In this document: one piece after another, positions 7,074 through 14,988 of the stretch
Layout: each line of letters starts with the position of its first letter
Numbering within the stretch: position 1 is the first letter of the stretch
IMG/VR virus record: IMGVR_UViG_3300044612_000316
Location: 1-26,459 of that record
Reading direction: 5' to 3' (one strand)
Length of the DNA stretch: 26,459 nt
DNA from: a virus
Notes under the pieces: generated by a model
What the model saw: the letters and a program-made list of their open reading frames with translations, nothing else
Database searches by the model: none
Told to the model about the DNA's origin: nothing
Translations under genes and position numbers: made by a program

Positions 7074-7373
7074 TTACTTCTTACACCGCTTGTTCTTTGG
7101 GCACGATGTCTTAGATTTACCGGGACCACCCCATAGATCTTTACATGCCCAGTATTGTGCGGATAGTTTATTCTTTGCTGAGTCACATTTATGCCGTGCA
7201 CGGAAAGACTTACGAGCACTAGCACTATAGTTATTACCATAGCCTGTTGCTCCATAATGAATAATCTTTTCTTGCCCGTTAGCGCAAGCTTTTACCACAC
7301 GCTTCTTAGCGGGGTTAGGAGACTTGCGTGGTTGATTACAAGGCATGTTAGCTTTGTTTACTTTCTTAGCCAT
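7074..7373 (-). CDS. Conserved basic Cys-containing phage protein (99 aa)
   Basis: The central part, K-I-I-H-Y-G-A-T-G-Y-G-N-N then R-K-S-F-R-A-R-H-x-C and a later Y-W-A-C-x-D-x-W, matches a small-protein type seen repeatedly in marine and other tailed phages, with function unknown. Cysteines at 12, 30, 63, 76, 90 and 97 and about 25 percent Lys/Arg suggest a compact, perhaps metal- or nucleic-acid-binding protein. It starts in a TAATG overlap with the portal stop and is therefore tied to the late genes. I infer a head or packaging role only from position. Confidence 0.7.
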   Translation of the reverse strand: MAKKVNKANMPCNQPRKSPNPAKKRVVKACANGQEKIIHYGATGYGNNYSASARKSFRARHKCDSAKNKLSAQYWACKDLWGGPGKSKTSCPKNKRCKK

Positions 7374-8977
7374 TACTGACCTCCCATAAAGGCTGACATA
7401 TCAGCACCTGAATTCTGTAGGACATTCATAATACCCTGTCCACCATTCTGAGCAAGGTCTTGCTGACCAGCAGTTACTGCTAGATTACCTAGCGCACCAG
7501 CTACAGCCTGACCACCAGCTTGCATTGTCTGCTGCTGCATCATCATGCGCTGCTGTTGCATCTGCTCCATCTGAATATCTTCAGCAGATCGTACCCAATT
7601 ACGGGCATCAAATCCTAGTGAAGTAATTAATGCTCTTGCATATTCATCCCACTTGAATGACATTGCTGCCTGTTCTGGTAGGTTGCGTACCATCTCACCC
7701 ATTTGCATAAGCTTCTGGAGATCGGTGTCGCGGCTAAGAGCTTGTAGACCAGTGATTACTTCTACGGATAAAGAACCTTCAGCGTCAAAGAACTGTTCAT
7801 ACATGCGTTGATCTAGTTCTTCAGCTTCAATCATTAAGAAGACTGAGCGCTTAACAATTGGTTCCATGAGATCTCTAGCAATAGCGGAGAATGCACCACC
7901 TAAAACTGTCTCAAGTTCTGATCCAATCATTCTAACGGCGGTAGCAGTAACGCGATCACCACTAGGAATAGATGCGCTAGACATAAGGAAGGCTTGGCCA
8001 ATCTCATTACGCATTGTTTGCACAGCAGTCTGTGCTGCACCAATCTGTGGATTCATTGTCTGTGATGGAGACAGGACAAATACATCCTGCTGTCGTACAG
8101 GAACCCATGAGCCATTGGTAGAGTCTGCAATGTCATCTACTTCAGTAATACCGGATGGATCAATACACATCCAGAAAGCTGAAGCAGCGGCCATGCCATC
8201 AAGCATTGCGCGTGTATAGCCATCAAGACTTGAGAGATCTCCTAGGATATCTTCGCAGTGCGACCTTCCGTAGTTTTCTCCGGGTATGCCATACCACCGT
8301 AGAACCGTTACAGGACAGACTTCGTAGACACCTTCCGCTAGTACTGAACCATCGGAGTCTTCTTTCTTGTACTTCCATACATTATCCTCCTTTAGATACT
8401 GGCAGTAGGTGGTCTTATAACCTTTTCTAGCAGACTGTGGAAGTGAGTAGTGATTACTAATAACTTCTGGATCTACTAGATCGTATTCAATATGAATGAT
8501 TTCATTTACATCTCCAGCTACAGTACGCTGAACCACATACTGATCCAAGCGGGTAACACGGAATTTAAAATCATCCATCTCATGTACCAAGCAATCTCCA
8601 ACAACAATTAAGTTTTGAATAGCTTGATAGATTGTTTCTCGTAAATTAGTACCAATAAGCTTTCGGTAAACTTGATAGCTCATTGTTTCTAAGTACTGGC
8701 CAATTTCTGCGGTAGGTTCTACACCAGACCGCAGACCAAACTTAAAGAATGGAGTATCATTTAAAGGCATCATTGCCGAAAGCATTCGGCTTGCTAAGGA
8801 AGTTACTCCTCTAGCACCAACAGAAGATGTTGGTTGTGGTAATTCCATTTCTTCAGTCCACCCTTCAGGTGGTAGAAGACTGGGAATTGTTAGAGCAGAG
8901 CATAGTCTTGCTCGGTATAGCTTAGATGTTCGCATAGCATCCAGCATTCGGAAGCGATCAACTAGATTGCCTGTCAT
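7373..8977 (-). CDS. Portal (head-tail connector) protein, gp8-like
   Basis: This 534-residue protein forms the dodecameric ring through which DNA is packaged and ejected. Length matches gp8-type portals (about 530). Supporting features are an N-terminal helical stretch of the form R-x-R-L-C-S-x-L-T-I-P-S-L-L-P-P-E-G-W, a conserved G-A-R-G-V-T-S-L-A-S-R-M-L block near residues 54-66, and a long C-terminal helix that is extremely Met/Gln-rich (470-500), as in this family. The start at 8977 follows AAGGAG. The gene begins 10 bases after the acidic coiled-coil gene. Unlike T7, the scaffold does not follow directly. Confidence 0.9.
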   Translation of the reverse strand: MTGNLVDRFRMLDAMRTSKLYRARLCSALTIPSLLPPEGWTEEMELPQPTSSVGARGVTSLASRMLSAMMPLNDTPFFKFGLRSGVEPTAEIGQYLETMSYQVYRKLIGTNLRETIYQAIQNLIVVGDCLVHEMDDFKFRVTRLDQYVVQRTVAGDVNEIIHIEYDLVDPEVISNHYSLPQSARKGYKTTYCQYLKEDNVWKYKKEDSDGSVLAEGVYEVCPVTVLRWYGIPGENYGRSHCEDILGDLSSLDGYTRAMLDGMAAASAFWMCIDPSGITEVDDIADSTNGSWVPVRQQDVFVLSPSQTMNPQIGAAQTAVQTMRNEIGQAFLMSSASIPSGDRVTATAVRMIGSELETVLGGAFSAIARDLMEPIVKRSVFLMIEAEELDQRMYEQFFDAEGSLSVEVITGLQALSRDTDLQKLMQMGEMVRNLPEQAAMSFKWDEYARALITSLGFDARNWVRSAEDIQMEQMQQQRMMMQQQTMQAGGQAVAGALGNLAVTAGQQDLAQNGGQGIMNVLQNSGADMSAFMGGQ

Positions 8978-8987
8978 TGATAGCTCC

Positions 8988-9323
8988 TTACTGGTTGTTC
9001 ATACCGTTGTATAGAGAAGAATAGAAATCTAATGAGCGAACATTAGTACCTTGAATGCCCTGCGTCTGAGTTTCTTCAGCCTGAGCTTGTGCTTCTAGTA
9101 CTGCTTCTTGTTCAGCTTGGGAGGCTTCTTGTATAGCCTGTTCTTCTTCTGCTTTAAGTTTAGCTTTTTCAGTTGCTTCTCTAGCAACTCTACGAGTCTC
9201 TGCATCTTCAGCAGCTTTTCTTCGTTCTTCTTCTTGTTGTTTTTGGAATTCTCTTTCTTCCTGTAACAGTTTCTGCTGTTCGGCAAAGGTCATTCCACCA
9301 CTAATCTTAGGTGATCCACCCAT
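8988..9323 (-). CDS. Charged coiled-coil protein upstream of the portal (111 aa)
   Basis: The protein is one long Glu/Lys/Gln/Ala helix from about residue 12 to 88, with a flexible tail (SLDFYSSLYNGMNN). The longer frame would begin with GTG at 9338. I chose the ATG at 9323, which has AAGGAG 6 bases upstream and begins one base after the previous stop. T7 has a small virion protein (gp7.3) at this position, but no clear similarity is visible. A minor virion or tail-assembly role is inferred only from position. Confidence 0.65.
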   Translation of the reverse strand: MGGSPKISGGMTFAEQQKLLQEEREFQKQQEEERRKAAEDAETRRVAREATEKAKLKAEEEQAIQEASQAEQEAVLEAQAQAEETQTQGIQGTNVRSLDFYSSLYNGMNNQ

Positions 9324-9324
9324 A

Positions 9325-9489
9325 TTATGCTCCTTCACCTTGGTTTAGTAACCAATTATTAAACCAAAGTAAATCATTTTGTTGTTGCTCAGCAAATATA
9401 CGCTGCTGCTCTTCAAAATATGCTTGTACTATTGGGTTTTGTTCTCTGAGAATTATAAACTCATCATATGTTAATTCGGTTTCTGGCAT
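9325..9489 (-). CDS. Small acidic Gln-rich protein (54 aa)
   Basis: This 54-codon frame fills the gap exactly: the upstream gene stops at 9490 and its ATG is at 9489, while its TAA at 9325 precedes the next ATG by one base. GGAGG lies 7 bases before the start. The peptide opens MPETELTYDEFIILREQNPI, continues as a Gln/Glu helix and ends with a Trp-rich L-L-W-F-N-N-W-L-L segment that could touch a membrane or another protein. No family is recognised. Confidence 0.72.
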   Translation of the reverse strand: MPETELTYDEFIILREQNPIVQAYFEEQQRIFAEQQQNDLLWFNNWLLNQGEGA

Positions 9490-9681
9490 TTATTTACCTC
9501 CTTGTTGTTGTTTGAGGACAGCTTTCAGTTTATTGACAACCTCTATCTGTCCTGCTCTGAACGCAGCTTGTCTAGCAAACTTTAGTTCATTAACATCGGG
9601 GTCGTATTCTAAAGGTTTATAAAGGTCTTCCAGAATCTTTATTAATTCTGGGTCGATTCTCGGAAACTTTTCTGATTTCAT
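9490..9681 (-). CDS. Small phage protein of unknown function (63 aa)
   Basis: It opens with K-F-P-R-I-D-P-E-L-I-K-I-L-E-D-L, then has a helix with F-R-A-G-Q-I-E-V-V-N-K-L. Short proteins with F-P-R-I-D-P near the start and an R-x-G-Q-x-x-V-V helix occur upstream of portal genes in other podoviruses, as I recall. The ATG at 9681 has no strong ribosome binding site and lies inside the previous small frame (65-base overlap), so re-initiation would be needed. The end abuts the 54-residue gene directly (TAA-ATG). Confidence 0.68.
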   Translation of the reverse strand: MKSEKFPRIDPELIKILEDLYKPLEYDPDVNELKFARQAAFRAGQIEVVNKLKAVLKQQQGGK

Positions 9682-9796
9682 TTGTTAGTTCATCTAGCTT
9701 AGTATAGATGTCTTTGAGCATAAGCTTAACTTCTGGCATATCAATACCAGAAGCAAGGCTTAACTTTGTTTTTGCTGATTGAATATTTGTAACCAT
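9617..9796 (-). CDS. Small helical protein overlapping the next gene (59 aa)
   Basis: An ATG at 9796, three bases after the stop of the 281-residue gene, opens 59 codons ending TAA at 9617. Residues 18-45 form a charged heptad helix (IDMPEVKLMLKDIYTKLDEL and on). It fills a gap that would otherwise be 118 bases long, but its last 65 bases lie in another frame of the following gene. The ribosome binding site is weak (AAGAAAA). Real coding is likely because the composition is protein-like and the spacing fits the genome style. Confidence 0.55.
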   Translation of the reverse strand: MVTNIQSAKTKLSLASGIDMPEVKLMLKDIYTKLDELTNEIRKVSENRPRINKDSGRPL

Positions 9797-9799
9797 AGT

Positions 9800-10645
9800 T
9801 TATTTTCTTGCGATTTTTTTTGTTAGATCTGCTATATTGGCAGTAGTTTTTGTTTGTTTTCTAGTAAAATCAGCTATACTACTTTTTAATTCATCGGCAT
9901 AATAATTTGCCCATGTCTTTTGTAAATCAGCTGAAGACATAAAACGAGTAGTTTCAATCTCTCTTGTTAATTCTCTTTTTGCAGCTGACTCTGATTCAGA
10001 TAATTTAATTGAATAAATAGGTTCTGTTTTTTTAGTAACTGGATTGTAACTATATGTTACTTCTCTGTTACTTCTTCTAGCTGCATTCCATCTAGCTAAT
10101 TCAGCTGGATTTTTAAGATCTATTTGATCATACTGAAATGGATTTATTCCACCTCTAGGAACAACAGGATTTAAAACAGAAGATAAATATTTTTGTAATA
10201 CTCCTGATTGAGCTGTTTGTTTTTCACTACTCAAAAACTTTGCAATATCTTCTTGCTGTTTTTGATAAGCTAAATTATTTTTTTCTACTTCACCAATCTG
10301 CTGTTCTGTCTTTTGTTCAGCTGTCCTAGCTGCGTTAAACACATAAAAAGCTTTGTCAGTATTTGAAGCAGTAGAAGCATCACCACCAAGTGTAAACTGA
10401 ACATCTTTAATAGCAGAATATTCTTTATCATATACATCAGTATATCTAGGAACTTCTTTTGTTGCTAACTTTTGAGCACCTGTTTGTTTAAAGTAAGCAG
10501 ATTCACCAATGTCTTTAAAATCCAAAAGACCTGATTGAACAGTAGCTAATGTTTTTCCAAGACTTTCTATTGAAGAAGTATAGCTATTTAAGTTAGCTTT
10601 ATTTGTTGCAACCGCTGCTTCAAGTTGGGCTATTGTTCTACCCAT
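9800..10645 (-). CDS. Helical coiled-coil protein of unknown function (281 aa)
   Basis: The protein is mostly helical. Residues 1-45 are a heptad-rich segment, the middle is Ala/Gln/Lys-rich (105-150), and 155-190 is a Pro/Gly-rich linker (V-V-P-R-G-G-I-N-P-F). The C-terminal 60 residues are again coiled coil. It has no cysteine and no signal or membrane segment. It lies between ribonucleotide reductase and the portal gene cluster, 3 bases after the reductase stop, with AGGA within that stop region. It is AT-rich with many TTT/AAA/GAA codons, closer to the tail block than to its neighbours. A virion or assembly protein is most likely, but no family is recognised. Confidence 0.6.
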   Translation of the reverse strand: MGRTIAQLEAAVATNKANLNSYTSSIESLGKTLATVQSGLLDFKDIGESAYFKQTGAQKLATKEVPRYTDVYDKEYSAIKDVQFTLGGDASTASNTDKAFYVFNAARTAEQKTEQQIGEVEKNNLAYQKQQEDIAKFLSSEKQTAQSGVLQKYLSSVLNPVVPRGGINPFQYDQIDLKNPAELARWNAARRSNREVTYSYNPVTKKTEPIYSIKLSESESAAKRELTREIETTRFMSSADLQKTWANYYADELKSSIADFTRKQTKTTANIADLTKKIARK

Positions 10646-10648
10646 GTC

Positions 10649-12541
10649 TTATCCTTTAAGATCTATGATCTCACACGCACCAGCAGTGCATGCCATTGTA
10701 TGAGAGGATGTTGTTGTATCTGTCTTTTCATAGAAAGAGAGATGATTAAAATCGACAGGAACCATTACATATGAATCATATGTTTCTTTAGTGATTGCCT
10801 CAAACGGAGCCTGAGCATAGATATGATCAGACTTAGGTAGAAATGAGATACCAGAGATCTTATCAAAGTTCTCCCATACCCACTGACCTACTGGCATAAA
10901 CTCACTATCGGAATAATTAACAGTAATGCTTGGCTTATGCTGGCAGTAATACTCCTGATAGGCAAGCCACAGATTAAGGTGGTCGATTGCCTGTAGTTCA
11001 TCTTGGGTAAGAGAACCTGATGGAGCAGACTGAGCAAAGGTAAAGACAGCGGTTGAATCTGGATTCATTACGCAGTCTTCTACCATAACCTGTGCATCTC
11101 GCATAAGCTGATAGATAGGATCTTTCTTGTCGATACGAACTCTACGATAATAGTGCTCAGCATATCGTGGATGTAGACCACTGGCTGAATTAGCCAAGCA
11201 TGAGGTAGTTCCCTCTGGCTTGATGCAAGTGATTGACTTGCTTGGGTTGATGCCCAACTGTTTAGCCCAATCAAGGTTAGTCTTGATTGCGATCTCACGG
11301 AGATTCTCAAGAACATGCTTGAGCTTTCCGTAACCATGAATGCCGGACATTAGCTTGTTATCAAAGATGCCTGTCATAGATACACCAAGTAGTCTCTCTT
11401 CTTCACAGTTCTTTGTCCATGAAGAATCTTCACGGGAAAGATAAGGGAAGTAAGTAAACATACTTTGAATTGTACCAATAATTGTAGCCATCTCAATCTT
11501 CTTAGCTAATGTCTCAGGTGTATCTGAAGCGCGGACTACAACGGTCGATAGGTTGCAGAACTGATTGGGTCTGAGAATAATCTCAGAGCAAGGATTGGTT
11601 CCATAATAAATACTTTCATCACGACCAGCCTTGACTGCAATAGCCCTCATCGCATCACGGTTGCAGATACCGCGCTCTCCACTGTGAGAATTGTACAGAT
11701 CAGTCCACTCCTCTAGGAATTGTCCCATTGAAGGGCGACCATTGTACACAGCGGAATTATTGGCTAGGGCGCGGTGACCTGATGATTCCCACCAAGCACC
11801 ACTCTTACATGTTGCCATCTCACGATCCGCGAGATCACTGAGAGAGATCATTGCTGAGCGGCGAACGCCACCAACGATGACTGACTGAGCAATCTTGCAG
11901 CAAATGTCGTGACACTCAAGCGGAGTGAGTCTTCGTCCCTGAGCCTTATAAAATGTCTGGACAATAAAGCGGAATACTTCCTCAAGCGGGGCAGGACCAC
12001 TTGCGCGTCCTCCGAAAGTCTTGAGTTTTTCTCCAGCCTTGCGTACCTTACTAGTGTCCCACTTTAAGTGAACACCTTTGTATAGATTGTCGATTAGTTG
12101 ATGGAGCGAATCACACCAGCCTTCACGACTATCTTCTACGAACATAACATTATCAAACATCTTATGGATGGTTGGAATAGTTGGCATCTTGTCTGTGCAT
12201 CTACGCTCAACAGTATAGCCAACACCAGTACCACACATAAGAATGTACATTAGATTAGAGAAAGACTTTGCTGAGTCAATCTCTAAATATGAGCAGTTGT
12301 ATAATGCGGTATGATCGCGGTCCAAAGCTGGCCCTGCGGTCATAAGCCCACGCATTGAGGGTAGAACCTCAAGATTTAGAATTGCATCACGAACATCTGG
12401 TCGTGAAGCTAGGGCTGGAACCTTGGTTGTAAAGTAATTCCACCAACGATCCACGGTTTCATCCCAAGTTTCACGGCGAGATTCAGAATCCATCCATCGG
12501 CTATAGCGAGAGATGGCAATAAAGTTTTGAAATGTATCCAT
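10649..12541 (-). CDS. Class II (B12-dependent) monomeric ribonucleoside-triphosphate reductase
   Basis: This 630-residue enzyme reduces ribonucleotides to deoxyribonucleotides with adenosylcobalamin as radical source. Its key residues align with the Lactobacillus RTPR type: Cys83 in N-C-S-Y (first redox Cys), N316-P-C318-S-E320 (thiyl Cys318, with Asn and Glu) and Cys329 eleven residues on (second redox Cys). A C-terminal Cys pair at 618 and 623 re-reduces the active site. A G-T-G-V-G-Y block follows Cys83. No nrdB-like subunit is needed or seen. It follows dUTPase after a 20-base gap with strong AAGGAAGGA. The position between exonuclease and portal is the same as in marine podoviruses with this gene. 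Confidence 0.93.
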   Translation of the reverse strand: MDTFQNFIAISRYSRWMDSESRRETWDETVDRWWNYFTTKVPALASRPDVRDAILNLEVLPSMRGLMTAGPALDRDHTALYNCSYLEIDSAKSFSNLMYILMCGTGVGYTVERRCTDKMPTIPTIHKMFDNVMFVEDSREGWCDSLHQLIDNLYKGVHLKWDTSKVRKAGEKLKTFGGRASGPAPLEEVFRFIVQTFYKAQGRRLTPLECHDICCKIAQSVIVGGVRRSAMISLSDLADREMATCKSGAWWESSGHRALANNSAVYNGRPSMGQFLEEWTDLYNSHSGERGICNRDAMRAIAVKAGRDESIYYGTNPCSEIILRPNQFCNLSTVVVRASDTPETLAKKIEMATIIGTIQSMFTYFPYLSREDSSWTKNCEEERLLGVSMTGIFDNKLMSGIHGYGKLKHVLENLREIAIKTNLDWAKQLGINPSKSITCIKPEGTTSCLANSASGLHPRYAEHYYRRVRIDKKDPIYQLMRDAQVMVEDCVMNPDSTAVFTFAQSAPSGSLTQDELQAIDHLNLWLAYQEYYCQHKPSITVNYSDSEFMPVGQWVWENFDKISGISFLPKSDHIYAQAPFEAITKETYDSYVMVPVDFNHLSFYEKTDTTTSSHTMACTAGACEIIDLKG

Positions 12542-12561
12542 GTCTATCCTTCCTTAGTTAG

Positions 12562-13074
12562 TTATAAACCTGTACTTCCAAAACCACCAGTTCCCCGCGC
12601 AGTCTCTGGAAGTTTATCGACAGAGATGAATGGGAATTGAGTAACAGGTAGGAAGACAATCTGAGCAATACGATCACCAGTATTTAGTGTGACAACATCA
12701 TAAGAGTTGTTTACCAAAGATACCATGATCTCACCACGATAATCACAATCAATAACACCCACAGAATTCTTGAGTGTAATGCCCTTTGTAGCCAGACCAG
12801 AGCGTGGGAATATAAGACCCACGAATCCCTCTGGAATAGCAAGGGATACTCCAGTAGCAACCATCTGATTACTACCGGGATGCAGTACAATATCTAAAGC
12901 ACACTTAAGATCTGCACCAGCAGCACCCTTGGTCTTATACTCAGGATGACACTTAGGTTCATGGAGAACCATAGGGATACCCTCTGCTCTATAGGTATAA
13001 GTAGAAGTATTGTAGTTATTGTTATTAGCAAAGGTAGCTGAGTTTGTATCAAAGCAAGTAACTTTAGTATCCAT
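12562..13074 (-). CDS. dut: Deoxyuridine 5-prime-triphosphate nucleotidohydrolase (dUTPase)
   Basis: It hydrolyses dUTP to dUMP and pyrophosphate, feeding ThyX and keeping uracil out of DNA. All five trimeric dUTPase motifs are present: AGADLK (52-57), PRSGLA (90-95), GVIDCDYRGEI (106-116), GDRIAQIVF (133-141) and RGTGGFGSTG (160-169). The first 34 residues are an Asn/Thr/Tyr-rich extension not usual for the family. The ATG at 13074 has AGGAG and overlaps the exonuclease stop by 11 bases. A second ATG at 12972, with GAGGG 7 bases upstream, would give a family-length enzyme, so both forms are possible. Confidence 0.95.
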   Translation of the reverse strand: MDTKVTCFDTNSATFANNNNYNTSTYTYRAEGIPMVLHEPKCHPEYKTKGAAGADLKCALDIVLHPGSNQMVATGVSLAIPEGFVGLIFPRSGLATKGITLKNSVGVIDCDYRGEIMVSLVNNSYDVVTLNTGDRIAQIVFLPVTQFPFISVDKLPETARGTGGFGSTGL

Positions 13075-13834
13075 TAGTATCTCCTAAGGTTTGTTCTTCA
13101 GTAGCCCCAACTATTGGGCAGTATAGTTTTACTTGTTTGGTAGCCTTATCGTACTCACCATCCCGTAGGATGCGGACAGATCGGGCCATAGCCAAACAGT
13201 AATCATAATCATATTTACCGCCATCTGCGGTCTTAGCTTGGTCATAAGCTGCCAGTACAGCAGCCGACCAGTTCCGGGGGTGGACATACTTAAGCCACTT
13301 CTCAGCCTTAGCTGGCCCCCACTTCCAGATACCGGGGATATTATCGGTCGTATCCCCGGTAATCCACTGCTTGTGGAAGTTATAGTCAGCAGTGTAATCA
13401 TCTACTATATCTGGTGTATGTTCCTTGTCAGGATTCCAGTGCCACCCCGGTACAGACTTGAGATCTTTATCAATGGTAACAGCTATCCCCTTACCAGAAG
13501 AAGCCATAAGTCCCATAATATCATCAGCCTCTAGCCTTGGTACTGTCAGAATGTCATGCTCTTTGATAAGCTCAAGAGCGTAGTCCATGCAATCTGGGAT
13601 CTGCTTACGAGTATCACGGTGAGCCTTATAGGGTTCCCAGAAGTCCCGTCTGTAGTTATCCTTGCGGTTACAAGACATGGCAATGTAGACCTTCTTCATT
13701 CCCATTGGTGTCCAAGCCTTAACATCATGGGATAGCCGTTCTTCTAGATACTCAACACCTTCTTGATCAGCCCAGAAAGCAGCACGATAACACAAGATAT
13801 CTCCATCTAGAACAGCAACATCAGGTCTTTCCAT
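13064..13834 (-). CDS. 5-prime to 3-prime exonuclease (T7 gp6 / FEN-like)
   Basis: This 256-residue nuclease removes RNA primers and degrades DNA ends during replication and recombination. The PIN/FEN metal-binding acidic clusters are visible: L-D-G-D near residue 10, an E-A-D-D-I-M-G cluster near 102-108, T-I-D-K-D-L near 120-125 and G-D-T-T-D-N-I-P-G near 160-168, followed by the helix-hairpin G-P-A-K-A-E-K-W-L. An ATG at 13849 exists but has no ribosome binding site. I chose ATG 13834, which has GAGG 9 bases upstream. It overlaps the kinase gene by 14 bases. Confidence 0.88.
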   Translation of the reverse strand: MERPDVAVLDGDILCYRAAFWADQEGVEYLEERLSHDVKAWTPMGMKKVYIAMSCNRKDNYRRDFWEPYKAHRDTRKQIPDCMDYALELIKEHDILTVPRLEADDIMGLMASSGKGIAVTIDKDLKSVPGWHWNPDKEHTPDIVDDYTADYNFHKQWITGDTTDNIPGIWKWGPAKAEKWLKYVHPRNWSAAVLAAYDQAKTADGGKYDYDYCLAMARSVRILRDGEYDKATKQVKLYCPIVGATEEQTLGDTNGY

Positions 13835-14552
13835 TATCTTTTTCCTCATCTAGTAGTTTAAGAATGTCTTGAATAATTTGCTCTTCATCAGGAGAGCGAT
13901 CCTCACGGCATGACATACACAGTTCACAGTTACAAAGATCACCAAGCAATCCTTCAGTTAGAATGTGAAACCATTCTTCAAACCTTTGAGTTGCTTTTTC
14001 TTTGTACTTCTTTTCTGTACCGTCATTACGAAGTAGGTAATTAAAGACATCAGAATAATTCTTGTCTTCATTTTCTAATGAGTTAGCCATTGCTTCTGAC
14101 TCATGCTTTCTCCACTCAGCAGTATCTTCGGGCAACACACGATTACCATGTGATACAAAGACAGTCAATGCTCGTAGTTCACGGGCAGCAGCAACCTCAT
14201 TCATGTAGCGACAGTCATCTACAATGACAACCTTTTCATGCCATGTTTCTGGGTCTTGGTCTAATGCTTTCTTTTCTTGTTCGTATAAGAACTTAATCTT
14301 TTCTTTAAACTTCTTTACCCAGAAGTCGGAGTCAATAGTTCTCATGTCTGAACCAAGAGTCTGGCAAAATGCACGATACTCTTCTGGGTTCTTATCTTTT
14401 GAGAAGCCTCTTGTTTCTGCTTCTTCCTTTAAAGCCTGAGCAAAAGGAAGTAAGATAGGAGAGTAACCTTCATTATAAGCGTACTCACTCAGCCATTTGG
14501 CTAGTGTTGTTTTGCCCACGCGGGCCTTTCCACCGATCATTATTATTAGCAT
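13821..14552 (-). CDS. Deoxynucleoside monophosphate kinase-like P-loop protein
   Basis: The N-terminus carries a Walker A motif G-G-K-A-R-V-G-K-T-T (7-16), and a V-V-I-V-D-D-C-R-Y segment near residue 110 resembles the D-D-x-R strand of phage dNMP kinases (T4 gp1 style and relatives). The probable reaction is dNMP plus ATP to dNDP plus ADP, which would pass ThyX product on to dTTP. The C-terminal 40 residues contain a C-x-C-x4-C-x2-C-like cluster (CNCELCMSC) and an acidic tail, unusual for the family and possibly metal-binding. GGAG lies 7 bases before ATG 14552, and the gene overlaps the preceding one by 68 bases. Confidence 0.72.
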   Translation of the reverse strand: MLIIMIGGKARVGKTTLAKWLSEYAYNEGYSPILLPFAQALKEEAETRGFSKDKNPEEYRAFCQTLGSDMRTIDSDFWVKKFKEKIKFLYEQEKKALDQDPETWHEKVVIVDDCRYMNEVAAARELRALTVFVSHGNRVLPEDTAEWRKHESEAMANSLENEDKNYSDVFNYLLRNDGTEKKYKEKATQRFEEWFHILTEGLLGDLCNCELCMSCREDRSPDEEQIIQDILKLLDEEKDNGKT

Positions 14553-14988
14553 GTAAGCTCTCCCATAGTTCCTTTGGACTGAAGAGGTCAGGGATATCCC
14601 AACCTTTAAACTTTAAATAGTCACAGATAAATGTAACACAACTAGCTGGTTTCTTCATACCAAAGAAACGACCAACTGCACAATAAAAAATCATCTTAAC
14701 TGCGTTAATCTTTGGATAGCTTTGAAAGAATGTAAAGTCAGCAGAAGATAACTCAAGATCACCAATGTCATACTCATAGTACTTTTCTGCTTTCAGTTTA
14801 GATAAAGTTTTTACCTTTGTAATTTCAGCAGCCTTACCATCAATGACAATAACAGCTATTGGTGGTTCGGTACTAAACTCAAGATGAGCATGAGTATGCT
14901 TAGCATTAGTAAGTATCCGAATAAAGGCATAACGCCACGCTTGTATTGGCTTGAATTTATAGAAACAAATTTTAACATTAACTCTCAT
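14485..14988 (-). CDS. Possible permuted NlpC/P60-type (papain-fold) protein
   Basis: This 167-residue protein has a His-rich strand H-T-H-A-H-L-E-F (31-38) and, about 80 residues later, P-A-S-C-V-T-F-I-C-D-Y-L (115-126). His before Cys, with the Cys at the start of a helix, is the layout of circularly permuted NlpC/P60 or YiiX-like cysteine hydrolases. Between them is a Y-E-Y-D-I-G-D strand. Such enzymes cut peptides or amide bonds in walls or lipids. No signal peptide is visible, so action on the wall would need a holin or lysis. It starts in an 11-base overlap with the DUF4406 gene, with a weak upstream site. The function is uncertain. Confidence 0.5.
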   Translation of the reverse strand: MRVNVKICFYKFKPIQAWRYAFIRILTNAKHTHAHLEFSTEPPIAVIVIDGKAAEITKVKTLSKLKAEKYYEYDIGDLELSSADFTFFQSYPKINAVKMIFYCAVGRFFGMKKPASCVTFICDYLKFKGWDIPDLFSPKELWESLHANNNDRWKGPRGQNNTSQMAE

